From contig NC_067115.1 of NCBI RefSeq assembly GCF_021347895.1, positions 12,967,876-13,031,875 on the forward strand: 64,000 nucleotides of DNA, written 5' to 3'. Below the pieces are notes generated by a model. That model was not told the DNA's origin. It ran no database searches and saw only the letters and a program-made list of their open reading frames with translations. The stretch is from Acanthochromis polyacanthus. Taxonomy: Eukaryota > Chordata > Actinopteri > Pomacentridae. This document shows, in pieces, positions 41,801-55,397 of this stretch (within the stretch, counting starts at the first letter, position 1; each line of letters begins with the position of its first letter). A program made the translations under genes and the position numbers.

Positions 41801-44800
41801 GGTCTAATTGAAATCTGACCTTCTTCCAACTACAATATATACCCGAAGATCAGAGAGAATCCTCTGAATTGATGTTGACATTGCACTTGCTCTGTTGATG
41901 TCCCTTCTCCTGACATCAGTCAACTTTACTCGCAACTTAAGTCATCTGATGACTGAGTCTCTGTCTGTTATCTCATTCTCTCTACGTCATTAAACTTCCA
42001 CAACAACAAAGACACTAAGTTGAAGAGAAAAGTTCTCTACACAGAGTTGAAGATGTCATAATAAGATTTAGCAATCAAGTTCAAAATAAAAACACACAAC
42101 AAGAAATAAACGCCAAACAGAGTGCTTCACTCACCATCAGAATGTCAGGGATTGCTTCAAAGAGCTCCATGAGCTTGGTGAATCCGTAGTAGCTGAGCTT
42201 GCACTGACGACCAAAGTGGTGGTGGTAAGTGGGGATGAACTTACTGAAGGGCATTCGACAGTGTGGCTGGTGGCGAAGAAGATCCACCACTTCCTTCCCA
42301 AACTGCTTAGTACGCTCCATTTCCTCCACAGTACGCTCTGGCAAACAAGAGGAAATTCAGTGAACAAAAATAACTCAAAGTTATCTGTTGTTTTATTATT
42401 CATGTAAACTGTGGGGATTTTCAACTCTCAGGATTTCCATGTAAGTTTATGTACACATTTCACAATTACAAAAAAGTTTGCCTTAGAAAATGTAAATAGC
42501 ATAATTACTAGTTGTATCACTTAAAATAACATTTTAATTCTAAGTTGCCTCAGAACTGGGAACATCATTATACAGCACATGACAATGGAGTAGCAAAGGT
42601 ATTGCCACACCAGTAATCGAGAAAAGCACTTATTTTGAAGTAAGATTTTCCTGTAAATGTAAACATAGCTTCTGTAGGTTAAGTATTCCTTGTCAAGCTT
42701 GGGGTGCAATGAACATTTACAGTGTGCATTCTGCTGGTAACTGTGTTTTAACTATTGTTGTACACTGACCCCTCTTAGGAACAGAGATGACCGTGTCCGT
42801 AGCCTGGTGTGTGATGGTGATGGTGGTGTCAGGGATCTCTGTCAGCAGGTCCATCAGGTCACATATGCCATAGTCAATAACCCTCCAGTTTCTGGAGAAG
42901 CACCTGATACACAATATATAACAATAAACTACAAACATCCACATCAGTCATGATCAAAACTCTTCTTGAGCAACTATTTGTGTGAAAATTTACAGACAAA
43001 CTCACAAAAAAAAAAAAAAAAAAATCAGGAGCATTTATCAGAATTAAATGAAAAGCTCTACAAAACAAAGGCAATGCTAGGACATCATCTGGAGCTTCAA
43101 GTAATGTTTACTGACCAATGGTAAGCCTGCATGAAGTCCTTGATTGCCACTTGTTTGCTGGCTTGAAATTTAAGCAGTTTCAGCAGGTCTTGTGTGAAGC
43201 GCTTCACTTGGGCTCGGTGAGTCAGAGTCAGTAAACGCTTGGTACCCATTCCCAAGATCTGCGGTGAAGAAATATAAAAAACACACAGTGAAAAATGGAA
43301 TCAAACAAATTTACAATTCAAATATCCTCATGGATTATCCTCATTACAAATACCTGCAGGACATGTGGCACGGCCTCCAGCAGCTCCAGCAGCTTAGAAA
43401 AGCCATAGTCAGAGACACGGCACTGCTTGGCAAAGTGGTGGTGGTATGAAGGTATAAATTTGCTGATTGGCATGACGCAGGATGGTTGACTCTTCAACAG
43501 GTCGATAATCTCTCGGCTGAACTGGATGAGCTGTGGGTTGCCGACTGGACTCTTGCAGCGTTGAATCCATGGCTCTGCATGAGAAAAAACACCACAATGA
43601 CAGGTATATATGACGGGTAAACAATGCTGGTGCTAACCACTGATTAAAATTAACAGGTTTGACCTCAAGTGCCAACAATCAATCTCCAATAAAATGCAGA
43701 GATTTGTGAATGTACCTACCAGTGTTTGGTGCTGGTGGTTTATTGTGGACCCATTTGATGACTTTGAAACCGTTCTGAGCTGTGACTATTGTGATACTGG
43801 GAACACAGGTGATGAGGTGCTCCAGAGGAACGCCACCCTCCATAGTCTCATTGCCAAGCTGCAAAGGGCTGAATTTCGCAGCATAACAGTCTGGAAAACT
43901 AAATAAATAATAAACAAGATTGCTTTTATGACACAGGTTTGATATAAAAAGCATATCCATGTCTTATCAAGCTGGTTGTTACCTGAGTAGTGGAAGGGTG
44001 CCATCATGTGACTGCAACAGACTGTGGACTTCAGAGGCTAAAGTGCTCAGAGACATCACGACAAACGGGATTTTATAGGAGTCGGGGTCAAAGTCGGCCT
44101 CACTGCAAAAAGAAACATCACACAATGAGGCCAGTGTGATAACCTCACTGTGAACATTTTATGTACGTTTCAAACTGTTTGATACCTGAAGTCACGCTGT
44201 GCATAGTGTTGTCTGCAGATGGGTTCATGGTACTCCAGCTCCTCAAACACAACAGGGCTCCCACTCGCCGAGGAGGAGCCTTCCTGTGACTGGGAAGATC
44301 CCAGTGGACTCTGACGTATGTGGCTGTTGGACAGAAGGCACACAAGCCTGGAGCCACCCTGTTCCCGTACTGCAACCACCTCTGGTAGCTTATACAGATC
44401 ACCAACCACAAGCTTACGGGAATATCTGGAGAGGGTGGTGGACAAAGCGCATACCTTTAGTAGAAAGTGCTTTCCAAAGCATATCATACAAATCCGCAAA
44501 AGTTAATAAAAAAGCACAAAACACATAATTAAAGTTGCTTAAGTTTGAAGCCACAAGTTAAGAGTGCTACTCACTTTTTCTCATAGATCTCAGTGAACTT
44601 GAAAAGGGGAAGGCAATTGGCAGGTGCATCTTGAAGAATGCAGATAATCTCTGTGCTGTAAAATGATAGGAATTAAAGTAATAGAAAGGACGAATTCATG
44701 GTCTTAAAATGTCTGGTCTGGTAAATGGTCTGTATTTATATAGTGCTTTTACTATACCTGCAAGGTACCCAAAGCGCTTTACAAGATGCGTCACATACAC

Positions 44801-47800
44801 ACATTCACACACTGATGGCTGAAGCTGCCATTGCAAGGCGCTAACCACGACCCACCAGGAGCAATTAGGGGTTAGGTGTCTTGCTCAGGGACACCTCGAC
44901 ATGAGCACGACGGGCCGAGGATCGAACCAGCAACCCTCTGGTTGCAAGATGGCCACTCTACCCACTGATCCATGCCGCCCCATAACATAAAATGTTTTCC
45001 AAACCTCCAGTGAAACATAAAATATAAACTGTACCTCAGCAAGGAAAGAGTTTTGTTGCTGCCACCAGTGATCAGAGACACTTGGATGCGTTTGCCTCCA
45101 ATCTTGTAACGGTGCAGGCCACTGACAGCACTGATGGCCTGCTGCAGGGACAACATCTGCACTGTTGCCTTCAGCTGATAGTCAGTGTGGGGGCTAAGCT
45201 CCACAGATTTCACCTGTCATGTCAAGTCATATCACAAGGAGACTCTCTTTTAGACTCAAATGTGAAGCGAGTACAGGCTTATTTGATCCACGAATAGTCT
45301 GTACGAATTCACTGGAGTAAGCCTTACCCGTCCGTATCGTGAGAAGGTGTCATAGAGTGTCTGCTGCAGGTCTTTGCGAGACATTCGGTAGTCGAGGTTG
45401 GCCACCTGGACCTCTGGCCCCTCTGAGAAAGGTTCAGGAGTACCTTCAGGACAAGGGCTGCGAGGGGTAGCAAGCAGAGGCGAGGAACGGCTGGAGAGGC
45501 AGGGGGACGCACTCCTTTAATTCAAAAAGGGGAGACACGTTAAAAACCTGACATTAGCCAGCATCACACCGACTATAATGCGGCGATGGACGATTTGTAT
45601 GCAGCGGTAGTACCTGGAGGACCAAGAGCCCTGAGACGAGACGAGGGGACTGAAGCTCCTGTGCAGGTTCAACTTGCTGAAGGCTGAAGGTGTGCTGATC
45701 TGAAACTCCCCTGAGCTCCCATCCCCTTGTTCTACAGGAGATTCAGTCACACTTCGGGGATTAGAGCCCTCTCTTCTACAAAGACAGATGGAAAAAGAAG
45801 AACGTGAAAATAAGCATTAGTTTAAAGTGCTTTCTTTTCTACTGTTTTCTTCATTATTTTCTTACTGGGAGAAGATAACTCTATTCAGCAAAAGTACATT
45901 TATGCTTAATTGGCTAGAAATTAACAAAACAGAAGATGCTTCGACAAGAAGATACTCTTAGGTTAAAGCTAGCATAAGCATACCTAACAAAAACACATAT
46001 GGAGCCAATTATCCAAAGAGTTTATCTTGCTAAAAAATTGCTTTCTTTTAAGTCTGTCCCCTTTCCATGTGTGTACCTCCTCCTGTACATGGATTCTCCA
46101 GTGAGGCCAGGCTTGGACAGCTGTTCCAGTGCTCCTGTTTCACCATTACTCTGTGGAGACGAGGAAGCAGGTCGTCCTTTCTCCAGCTGGTGGAAGCCCA
46201 TTCTGAGCTTGACCTCCAAACTACTCAGCTCCTGAAACATGCAGTGGAAGCAGATGGTAATACTGCAGATGCTGACCAGCTGGATACGTTTTGTTTTTTG
46301 TGTGCATGCATGTTTGTAGAGACGGTGGGATGGTTCGGCAATTTGTTAGATTTATTAGGGCATATGAAAGCAAGCTTAATAGAAAAGGTCACAGAAGGGC
46401 ATCAACACTCATTCTGAGGGTTAACTAGGGATGCAGAATGAAAAATGTATTACTGACTAGGGAAAAAAGCAAATGAACTTCAGAATTTACTTTGTGGATT
46501 CTCACTGACTTCTGAAATTAATAATTACAGAATTTGTTTACCTTGATTGTGCTCTATAACAAGGTATAATGAAATAAATTTTCATGCAACAAATGGTAAG
46601 AAAATGACAGTGGAATTTACCTATAAATGTTTTTGATTATCAAGAACATAATGGAAGACTGCAATGGTAATCTTCGTGTTTTTAGTCTTTTGGATTTCTG
46701 TATTAAAAAAAAAAAAATCTCAGCTTAATAATCTCAGTGTTTTCATATTTTCCATCAAATTTAGTGGAAAATTAGGTAAACTTAAATTTAAATTTCTCTT
46801 TACTGTTCATGTACAGAGAGATTAAAATGCTCATCCCTCGTTTATCCATTTATGGGTTTTAATTCAGTCTTGCACATCTTTCCGTTCAATTACAATCAAG
46901 CAACACAACGAAAAGCCAAGTCAGCAAGCAGCAGAGGTCAGTTTATCATAGTGGAAAAACAGCTGAGGCCAAATTCAACCACAAAATAACTCAAAGCATG
47001 GAGCAGACAAACAAAACACACAAATCAGCTACTCACTAAGAAGGAGTATACCAGCAATGATACACTGGGCAAAACAAAACACAAAGCTATATTCCAATTC
47101 ATGCATTAATATGATGAGTGGCCAATGAACATGCAGGACAATGGAGCACTAGCAACAAATATTGCATGCTGTATGATAGCGCAGGCAGACAAATGAAGAT
47201 AAGCAGTAACAAGCTGTTAGTCAAAGCAGCAATAAGAAGGTCACTGGGGGGAGGAGAAGCTACTGCAACATAGCAGCCCAGACAAGCATAGAGGGCAATG
47301 GATGCTGAGGGGAAGCAGGCACATATGAGTCTGCTGACCTGATGGGGCTTTGCTGGAGCACCACCGGGAGGCCCACTGCACCCCCTCCTGGGGCTGTAAG
47401 GCCTTTCAGGCACCGGGCCAGGGGTGTAGCAGGGGCGGGTGGCTCGCCGTGGCCTCCTGGGTGACCTGGGCTTCTCCAGGGGTAGAAAAGAGAAGGAGGA
47501 TATGTGTGGGGGAGGGGCGGACACTGAATCCTGGGTGTGATAGGTCTGGGGCAGAAGCTGAGGCTGAGGCAAGTGATGGGGCTGAGCCTGAAGCTCAGGC
47601 TCAGGACTTGCATTGTCTCTGGGCCGCGGGGAGAAGGAGAGGCTGATTCGGTGGCCAAACACATCCTCATTTTCCATTCTTTTGCGGGCACGTGCAGCTG
47701 CCTCAGGGCTGCCAAAACGGAGGACTGCTGCGCCCTGGGACATGCCCAGCACCTTGCCGCCACAGTTGTCTGACAGGCGGCGGAGCCTGAGTTTCACAGC

Positions 47801-50800
47801 GTTTCGCAGGCTCTTGTCACAGATGACAGGGAGGTTGTGCACATAGAGGAGGTTGAAACTGGGCTGAGGGAGGGGAGGAAGAGACACCGTGCCTGTCTGG
47901 TTTGTATATTTTACACTTTAAACTGAAGGAGTTTTTGTTTTACTTGAGAAACAAGCTGGAGAATGCCTAAGAGTGGTACAGATTAGTGAAAACTCTCCAT
48001 GATCCCTAAAAGAAATTTACAACATAACATCAAATTCAACTGCTTCACTCTCAGCCCTCTAGTTAGGTCCACATTAAAATGAGATTCTCCTTAGGTACTT
48101 TCACCAGCACATACTTACCTCATTTAATACAGAGTAGTTGTAAAAACGATTTTTTTAAGCCTAACAATGTTTTTGAGAGGCCTACCTGTGCTTTGACAAG
48201 CATACGTGGTGGTAGATCAGCTGTGATCTCCTGAAAGGCCACGTGGCGGTGAGCATGCTGCAGCAGGGCTGAGGATGTGTGGTTCCCATGCACAAGAATC
48301 ACCTGGAAACCATGGCGATGACGCAAGTCGCTTAACTCGCTTGCAAAATTCACATCCGCTGAAAATGAAAATATGACACTTTTAATCACAAATGTATTTG
48401 TGGCAGCATGGCTGTAGCTGACTACAGTTAATCTAAAGTGAACTCACAGGATACTAGTACAACAGTCGCAGGTGCAGTGTGGGTCTCGGCGAAGCGTCGA
48501 AGGCTCTGGCGAAGCTTGTCATCTGCAGCGTTCTTAGCTGTGGCATTGATATGTGCAACAGTAACCTGTTGAAGCAAAGGCATAATTATTTTGCATCATA
48601 ATTATTTCCCCTTTTCTCAGCTTTTTTTGTTGTTTTCCTGGCAGTGAACTATAAGACATGTCACTTCTGACAACCTTTAACTGTGTCTGATGTCTTGAAA
48701 ACATTTAATGGCACCATCAAAGTGGGAATTTCACTGTGCTGTTCTGAAACGTCCAGTATATAATTTGGTACAAAATTATATAGAATATTGTTATATTGCC
48801 TCAGTCAATCATTCAGGTTAAAAAGAAAAATATCAAAATTTTAAGCCCCACAAAACCATAACGGTCATTAACTACTTACAGTGCAAACAGCACTCATTAT
48901 TTTTAATAGCATAAAAAGAAAAATTGTTCCAAGAATTTCTTGCCGATACCTGGCAGTTGTTGAGCTCTTGGATTACAGCTTTACTCTCCTTGCTGATGTC
49001 ACAAACACAAATGAATTCTGCCTCGCGATGGCCCTGGAAGAAACGGCTGCGAATACGCTGGACCACAGCTCCAGCTGAGCGTCCACTGGGCACACTGCAG
49101 TTCTCAATGTCCCAAAAGACACCCACCGGAGGGATGTTCTCAGGCCCACTACTTTCTGGAGAACCTAGCAAAACAATCATTTCAAACACTTAGATTTTAG
49201 GCTTCTTAACTTGACTTTAACCATTTCATTGTTAGCGCTGCGCTGACAGGAAATGCTCGCAAGAAGGAATTCAAGACCGTATCGTAGAATCCACTAACCA
49301 TACTTATAGCCAGTCTTGCCAAGGCTGGTGGACGGCATGAGCATCATGCCATCAGAGGAAGTGCCACAGCCATTACAAATAGGGACAGGAGCAGTCTGAG
49401 GAACAGGAATGTTGGGCCACACTCTGTCAGACTCTGAAGTCAGACCATTCACAGGCTGCAAATAGGTACAATTTTAAACTGTTAGGAATAACAAATTAAA
49501 ACAGACACCAAGACCATGTAATACTATGACAAAAGGTGAGGAAAACTTACTGCTTTTATAAAAATGCAACCATAAGCTTAAACTTACATGACATGATTTA
49601 CCTACATCTGCATGATACACAAATACAAAGAAAGCCACAGTGAATAAAGGGAACTTTACCAACCTTCAACAAGCACTCCTGGCAGTAGTGTGCCCCCTTC
49701 ACACACACCGTGCGTTCTACATTTAGGTGCATAGGATTAGAGCAGAAGTGTGCTGAGGTGGTTGTAGTAGTAATAGTGGTGGTGGCTGGGTGATCACCAA
49801 GTATACTTCTCTGGGATCTTCTGGCTGACGGGCTGCAGTCCACACCACATGTGTAAAAGCCAGAAGAGGCTAGGCAAGAGCCATGCAAAGGAGCAGGGAG
49901 AGAGGAAATAGAGGGGAGGGAGGAAGCTGGAGGTGCTGAAGAGGGAAACAGGCTAGGCTGACGGCATGGAAGAGGTACAGTTGGGTAGGCATGGAGAAGC
50001 CCTGAGCAGCAGGGGAGGTAGGGGTGTGATGAAAGAGGCTGAGAGGTAGCGACAGAAGATGGCTGCTGAGGTTTGCAACTAAAATTTAGCAAAGGATCAA
50101 AAACTTCACCTCGACTGCCACAGCTATGTTTATACTGATGAACAGATGAGGCTACAGAGCAAAGTGCGGATCTGCTAGTACTGCTGCTACTGATGGGTGT
50201 TCCCAGAGCCCCTGGGGCCATATAAAGTGAGACAACGCCAGCAACGCTACTATGGCCACCCAATAACCCATAGCCATCTGTGCTGCCATAGTTACAGCGG
50301 GTGCAAATGCTTACTTTGGGCCTAGCCCCTTCTTGTTGCTGCTGCTGTGGTGGTTGCTGCTGTTCGTGGGAGTCTTGTGTAAGCGGAGGAGGAGGTGGCA
50401 AGCAAGGAGGAGGAGGAGGCAAAGGGAGAGGGGCCAGAGAGAAGGATTGGGATAATTGGGAGGAGGAAGTATGGTGCGGAGGAGGTGGAGGGACATCTTT
50501 CAGCTCCAGCACAGGCTTTCTGTTGTCCATGTAATTGGTCTGGAATGTTAAAAAGAGCAAATAATCACTTCATGCTATTTTTAAGCAACATTTTTTTGGT
50601 TTTGAGTGTCTTTAAGAGGCATCAAATAGCAGAACACTTAGGCAGCGTAACTTACCTCACAGGTAAGTTACACATATTTCAGTGGAAAGAAATGATGGCA
50701 CAGCGAACTAGTTAAACAACCAGGTAACTATTGGCGCTTATTGCCATTTTCGATTAATATTGCTCATAGCATATCTTATCCATGTGGAAATTCCTAACGA

Positions 50801-51254
50801 ATAGTTTTAAAACAGCCAACTTTCTTTACTTGGACAATCTGCACTGCTCTATTCTGTAAAAAAAAACACTTAATATCTGTTCAGAAAAGTACACAACCAC
50901 ATCCAGGTAGTGACAAACACGGTTAAATCTTATTAAGTGCATACAACTTAAACATAAAAGCTCACAAAATAAACTGATAACACACCAGACAGATTATCCT
51001 TTAAACTCGAGATTTAGAATACAAATCGATTAGAATTCCTCCAATCTGCTTACATGTCTCTGTGTAGTCACCTGGACTGTTCCCAGACAAATACCTACTT
51101 CTTTATCCGTCTGATGAGGGGAGGTTGTCTCATTTGTGGAAAAGCAGTCTTTGAGTTTCCATAGCAGGGTTGAGGCCTCTGTTTTGGGGTGACTGAGGCA
51201 TGGAAAGGGTCTAGAGCTGCATATGGATCTCTCCTTTCCCAGTCCTTCCATCAT
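38842..51254 (-). CDS. marf1: Meiosis regulator and mRNA stability factor 1, complete, 26 coding exons
   Basis: MARF1 is an oocyte RNA endonuclease that degrades target and retrotransposon transcripts in cytoplasmic granules. Exons, 5' to 3': 51254-51099, 50539-49664, 49455-49299, 49164-48950, 48565-48448, 48358-48186, 47863-47339, 46231-46077, 45775-45614, 45514-45328, 45213-45035, 44655-44575, 44425-44186, 44102-43983, 43898-43720, 43574-43354, 43258-43116, 42903-42770, 42337-42135, 41550-41323, 40958-40719, 40528-40292, 40052-39992, 39784-39680, 39560-39393, 39044-38842. All phases chain: 5466 nt, 1821 aa (human about 1742). Domains: a low-complexity N terminus rich in Pro, Gln and Ser; NYN nuclease at about 405-562, with acidic motifs [15 protein letters not shown] and VSSDVNFA intact; RRM at about 566-650 (LLYVHNLP); RRM at about 886-965 (VANLDYR); eight LOTUS/OST-HTH domains at about 970-1660, including the repeated PSYHHHF and PTYHHHF motifs; a disordered tail ending [12 protein letters not shown]. 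The first two codons are both ATG. Confidence 0.95.
44717..44981. repeat. High-copy teleost interspersed repeat in a marf1 intron
   Basis: Begins GTAAATGGTCTGTATTTATA and passes CAAAGCGCTTTACA, GGTGTCTTGCTCAGGGACAC and TCGAACCAGCAACC before ending CATGCCGCCCC. The family is common in teleosts; I do not assign its class. It inserted between marf1 coding exons 11 and 12 without touching either splice site. Confidence 0.75.
46232..47338. other. marf1: marf1 intron 7
   Basis: No exon or clear repeat. A run of 12 A lies at about 46706-46717. Confidence 0.4.
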
Positions 51255-52010
51255 ACAAACCCCAGAGGTCTTTCACCATACTTTCATCTCTCTTCTCTCT
51301 CATGCTTTCCTATGCAGATGAAACGAAAGTTAAAAAGTTTGCCAATTTCGTTGACCTTAACACTACAGTAGTGACTGTGTTTAAAGCTCTCACTGACTCA
51401 TTCATGGCAGTCAGGTGTGGTGGTTAAAGTGCGTTTGGCGCGGCACAGCTCGGCATCGGATTAAATCAATAAAAGGGGCATTTCGATGTAGAAAACGTTG
51501 CCCAACTTAGTGATTCGGGCTGCTTTTCTGAAGCTAATGCCACACTTAGGTGATATTCAACCGAACAATACAAATTAGTCATCTGAAAATACGTTAGCTA
51601 CAAGCTAGCTAACGTGATTGTGGTTAGACTGACTTGCTGTTATGTCAGAATAGCCGTGTAACCAGCTGGGCCGCTATGTGAAATTACCTATTTAAATAAC
51701 TTCACTGTTTTCCTGTAGCTACTTAGGCTAGCAACGGACACCATCACTTAGCTCGTTTAACACACATACACATAGCTGCTCCCACTCGAGGCTGTTAATT
51801 ATCATTACGGTAAAAATCAACATCGTTTGGTAACAGCGAGCGAATTCCAAAACAGCTAGTTAATTTGCGAACTAACTACCTGAGAAAGTCTCGTCTTTCA
51901 CATCTTCCTCAAAAGACCGTTCCCCTCTGTCCGTCGCCTAAACACGCGCACCTTTTTGTAACCTACTTCTGCCGCAAAGCAGACGCAGCTGTCGCAAATG
52001 TTGTCAAAAT
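51255..52010 (-). promoter_or_regulatory. marf1: marf1 5' UTR exon and promoter region
   Basis: A minus-strand acceptor (CTGCATAG) at about 51310 begins the exon that holds the ATG, leaving 55 nt of 5' UTR. A matching donor, CTCAGGTAGTTAG, ends a non-coding first exon at 51880; its start is probably near 51990. The stretch 51500-51990 has dispersed CpGs but no strong island. Confidence 0.5.
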
Positions 52011-52113
52011 GTGATCTAAAAATACAATGGAACTGGTAGGGTGAGTGGTCTATAATAACATTGATATTTATACAACATATATCTTTTCTTTTGTAACAAA
52101 ACAAAAAAAGACA

Positions 52114-52155
52114 TTTCTTCTTCTTCTTTTTCTTCTTCTTCTTCTTCTTCTTCTT

Positions 52156-52186
<31 letters not shown>

Positions 52187-52199
52187 TTATTATTATTAT
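52114..52199. repeat. (TTC)n then (TTA)n microsatellite
   Basis: About 24 TTC units with one T-rich interruption near 52125-52131, then five TTA units. Pure pyrimidine on the plus strand, so triplex-prone. Confidence 0.95.
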
Positions 52200-52279
52200 A
52201 TTGATTAATATTAAAATAACAATAATTAACAATTACTATAGCAGAATTTATATATTATTATATATTTGTGTTTTTGATA

Positions 52280-52424
<145 letters not shown>

Positions 52425-54962
52425 TTCATTATAATACTCATTGTTGTTGTTATTTTATTGTCCCATTTATCACTTGCACATGTGTACATTTATATTGACA
52501 TATTTAAAACAGCTTGAAATAAATAACATTTTCAGTCTCAATCACTTTACAGACTGACACAGATGATCTATTTGTTGCAATTCATCGGTGGATATAGGAC
52601 AAACTACCTCATTATTTGGGAGTGTCTCTGACATTTATTAACTGCATAGTTTCCTGAAATATATTAACAGTGTGATAATGTTATCAGATAATGGTTGGTA
52701 ATCTCACATTAAAACATGCAATAGTATTGCTCCACTTAGATCAATTACAACATTAAATGCTGCTTTAGTTGATGATAATGCATGTAGTTACCCTGTATAA
52801 AAGTAACTTCCTGCCTAATGGGTAATTTAACTTAGTAGAAAGTATTTTTTATATTATTGTATTGCTAGTTTTATTGAAATAAAACACCTCAATCGTTATT
52901 CAGCCAATAATTAATTGTAAATGGTAAATAAATCAAAGCCAATTTGCAAACTTAGAGACTATTTATTCTTGAAATTAGGCATTCTTAGATGGTCTCTTGT
53001 CACTCCAAAAAAATTGGATTTTTTTTTGCATTAAATATTTATTGATGATTTTTAAAGTTTTTTTTCTGTCTGTTGTTTTTTGTACATAATTTTGCTGCTG
53101 ACTGTCCTTTTACATGTACTGGTCAGCTAAGGTCCAATTAAGTTCAACGCAGAGTAAAATTGTGGGGAATATTTATTTTCTGCCTCTACTGTTAAACTAT
53201 CACATTTTAATCTAAAATTACTCTCATTGGTTATAACTCATTTAATTGTCATTTCATCATCATTTATTCATCATTTACTCATATCATATAATCAATCTTA
53301 TATTAGTGTGCTTGCAACTTATATTCATCATATAAATCAAATATATTACTAGTGTGCTTATGAATGCATTGTTTAAAACTTTGACCTTTTACATAAAGAG
53401 TCAACTTAAGAGAAATGCTTACAACGCTCTTTAGCTTGAGTTTTGGGGGAAAAACACCTCACGCTTCATTTTTCTGTTAGCAAAGATAAGAATAGATATA
53501 GGGCAATGGTTCGAAGACATCCGCTAAACCAATGGAAGATTTTGAGAGAAGGGGGGCCCTGTGGTTTCAGAGATGTGTTTGCATCTGTCACATACCTACT
53601 GAAGGCAATGAAAGGTCAGGAGGTTCAGACAAAGGCCATGCTCAAACATGAATAAAGGTTAAAAGTATTAGACCGTAAATACCCTTAGAGAATGAAAATT
53701 AAAGCATAATCTTTATGAAAAACACTTAAAAGAACGTGAAATCAATAATGTCCTAAATAACAGTAAAATGGGGACAAGCGTAGAAATCTTATATTAACCT
53801 ATGAGGATCCTAAACTAAAAGTAAGGATGAAATTAAATGAATCTGCCTTATATGAATAATTAAATTATTGATATTGTAGTATGTAATTATTTAAAATATA
53901 AATTGAATAAACTAAAAATAATAAAACTCAACTCAGCATAAATGAGCAGAAGCTGAGCTCTGTGTCTGCACAGAGGTTACAGGGAGCCACACCTTAGGCT
54001 GACACACACACACACGCACACACACATACAAAGTATTCTGATTACAGGATGAAGACGGCTTGGATTGGACGAAGACTGAAGGCATCCGGCAGAACTTCCT
54101 TATTTTCGACCAATTAGATAGTTGCACATTTTCAGTTAAAAACCTCTGTATTAGCGCTAGACAGGCATTCTCTCTTTGTGAACAGCTGTATGCAGAACTT
54201 GTCCTAGATTAGCCAACTGCTGTCAGCTAGATCAAATGAGAATCTGCATGCATGCATTTTTGATTATCCAATGCTTACTAAATATTCTTTAACGATTATT
54301 CTTGAGTTCGAGTCTTCATTGCTTCTGAGTAGTTCCTCAATAACAATCCAAGAATCCGTCCTGACAAAATATGACATTTTTTTTAAAAACTGGCATTGAA
54401 ATTTCAGATTACATGCAAAAATTAGCTTTACTGCTCCTTTTAGTGTTGTCCGTGTGATGGACATCAATGATTTTCAATGTTCTAGCCTTCCTAATGTTAG
54501 ATTTCTGATAATTTATGTCTATTATCATTTAATATAGTAGCCTAATAGTTAGCCAACAGCAAAAGAAAACATAAAATACTATCTGTATTGAAGGCTAATG
54601 ACCTGACTTTATGTTAAGCTGACAGCACTCTGCTATATTAGCTTGCTGTAAGAGCTATCTAGTTAGCTTGAATTCTTTGAAACAATAGGCTAAACAACCA
54701 TACTAATGTGGCATTTGTTATTATTGCACGAATTTCAGTATTCATAATATTATAGGAAAATTCTAACTTTTGCCCTAGGGCCCTTTAATTGTAAAATAAT
54801 TGGCAAAATGTTAAAAGAAAAAAATAAACAGTTGAAAAAATATGTGTCTAAGTATTTAAAGTTGTAATAACATCAATATTTGAGAATATAGCCATTTTTT
54901 TTATACGTAGCACGTTTGTACTGATGAAAATGACTTACACATGTGCACATAAATATTATATG
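52425..54962. other. AT-rich intergenic stretch between marf1 and panx1
   Basis: No gene was supported on either strand. Small frames at 53443-53655 and 53933-54127 show no family resemblance. A short CA run lies at about 54004-54027. Confidence 0.5.
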
Positions 54963-55397
54963 TATGGAATCACAGGAGTGAAATGATAAAAAATACATCT
55001 GTCAAAAAAGGAAATAAAGAGGAATAAAAAGAATGAATAAAAATAAATATGTTAAAAAGAAGAAAATAAACGTGTAAATATGAAGAGGAATAAATAAAAG
55101 AATAAATAAAAAATGAATTTGTTAAAAATAAGGAAATAAATGTGCAAGTATAAAGAGGAATAAATAAATACATACGAAAATATGAAGGTAAATTTTGCCT
55201 TTGCTTTTATTTGATGGACTGAGCTGTCAATCAAATGGCTTTGGGCGGGGCTTGCTGTCCAAGGTGAGCAATAGTAAAACTTTATTTTATTAAACAGATT
55301 TACTTATTTTTTTATTTATTCCTCCTTGTATTTACACGGTTATTTCCTTATTTTTATAAAAGAGATTTATTCTTTATTACGGCCGTGATTCCATATC
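54963..55397. mobile_element. Foldback element with internal tandem repeats, upstream of panx1
   Basis: The ends are inverted: TATGGAATCACAG at 54963 and CGTGATTCCATA at 55386-55397. The left arm contains three tandem units of about 65-70 bases, each with GAGGAATAAA and a GTTAAAAA..AAATAAA core; the right arm at about 55305-55365 (ATTCCTCCTTGTATTTACAC, GGTTATTTCC) is the reverse of one such unit. A unique core of about 100 bases, including GCTGTCAATCAAATGGC and GGGCGGGGCTTG, lies between. No coding capacity. Confidence 0.7.

Noticed and set aside
47350..47846. Plus-strand frames opposite marf1 exon 7
   Set aside because: Antisense shadows of the RRM-coding exon, without start context, family motifs or splice support.
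54970..55397. CRISPR-like array of short repeats
   Set aside because: The units are AT-rich, unequal and inverted at the right side, in a vertebrate genome; a foldback element explains them.
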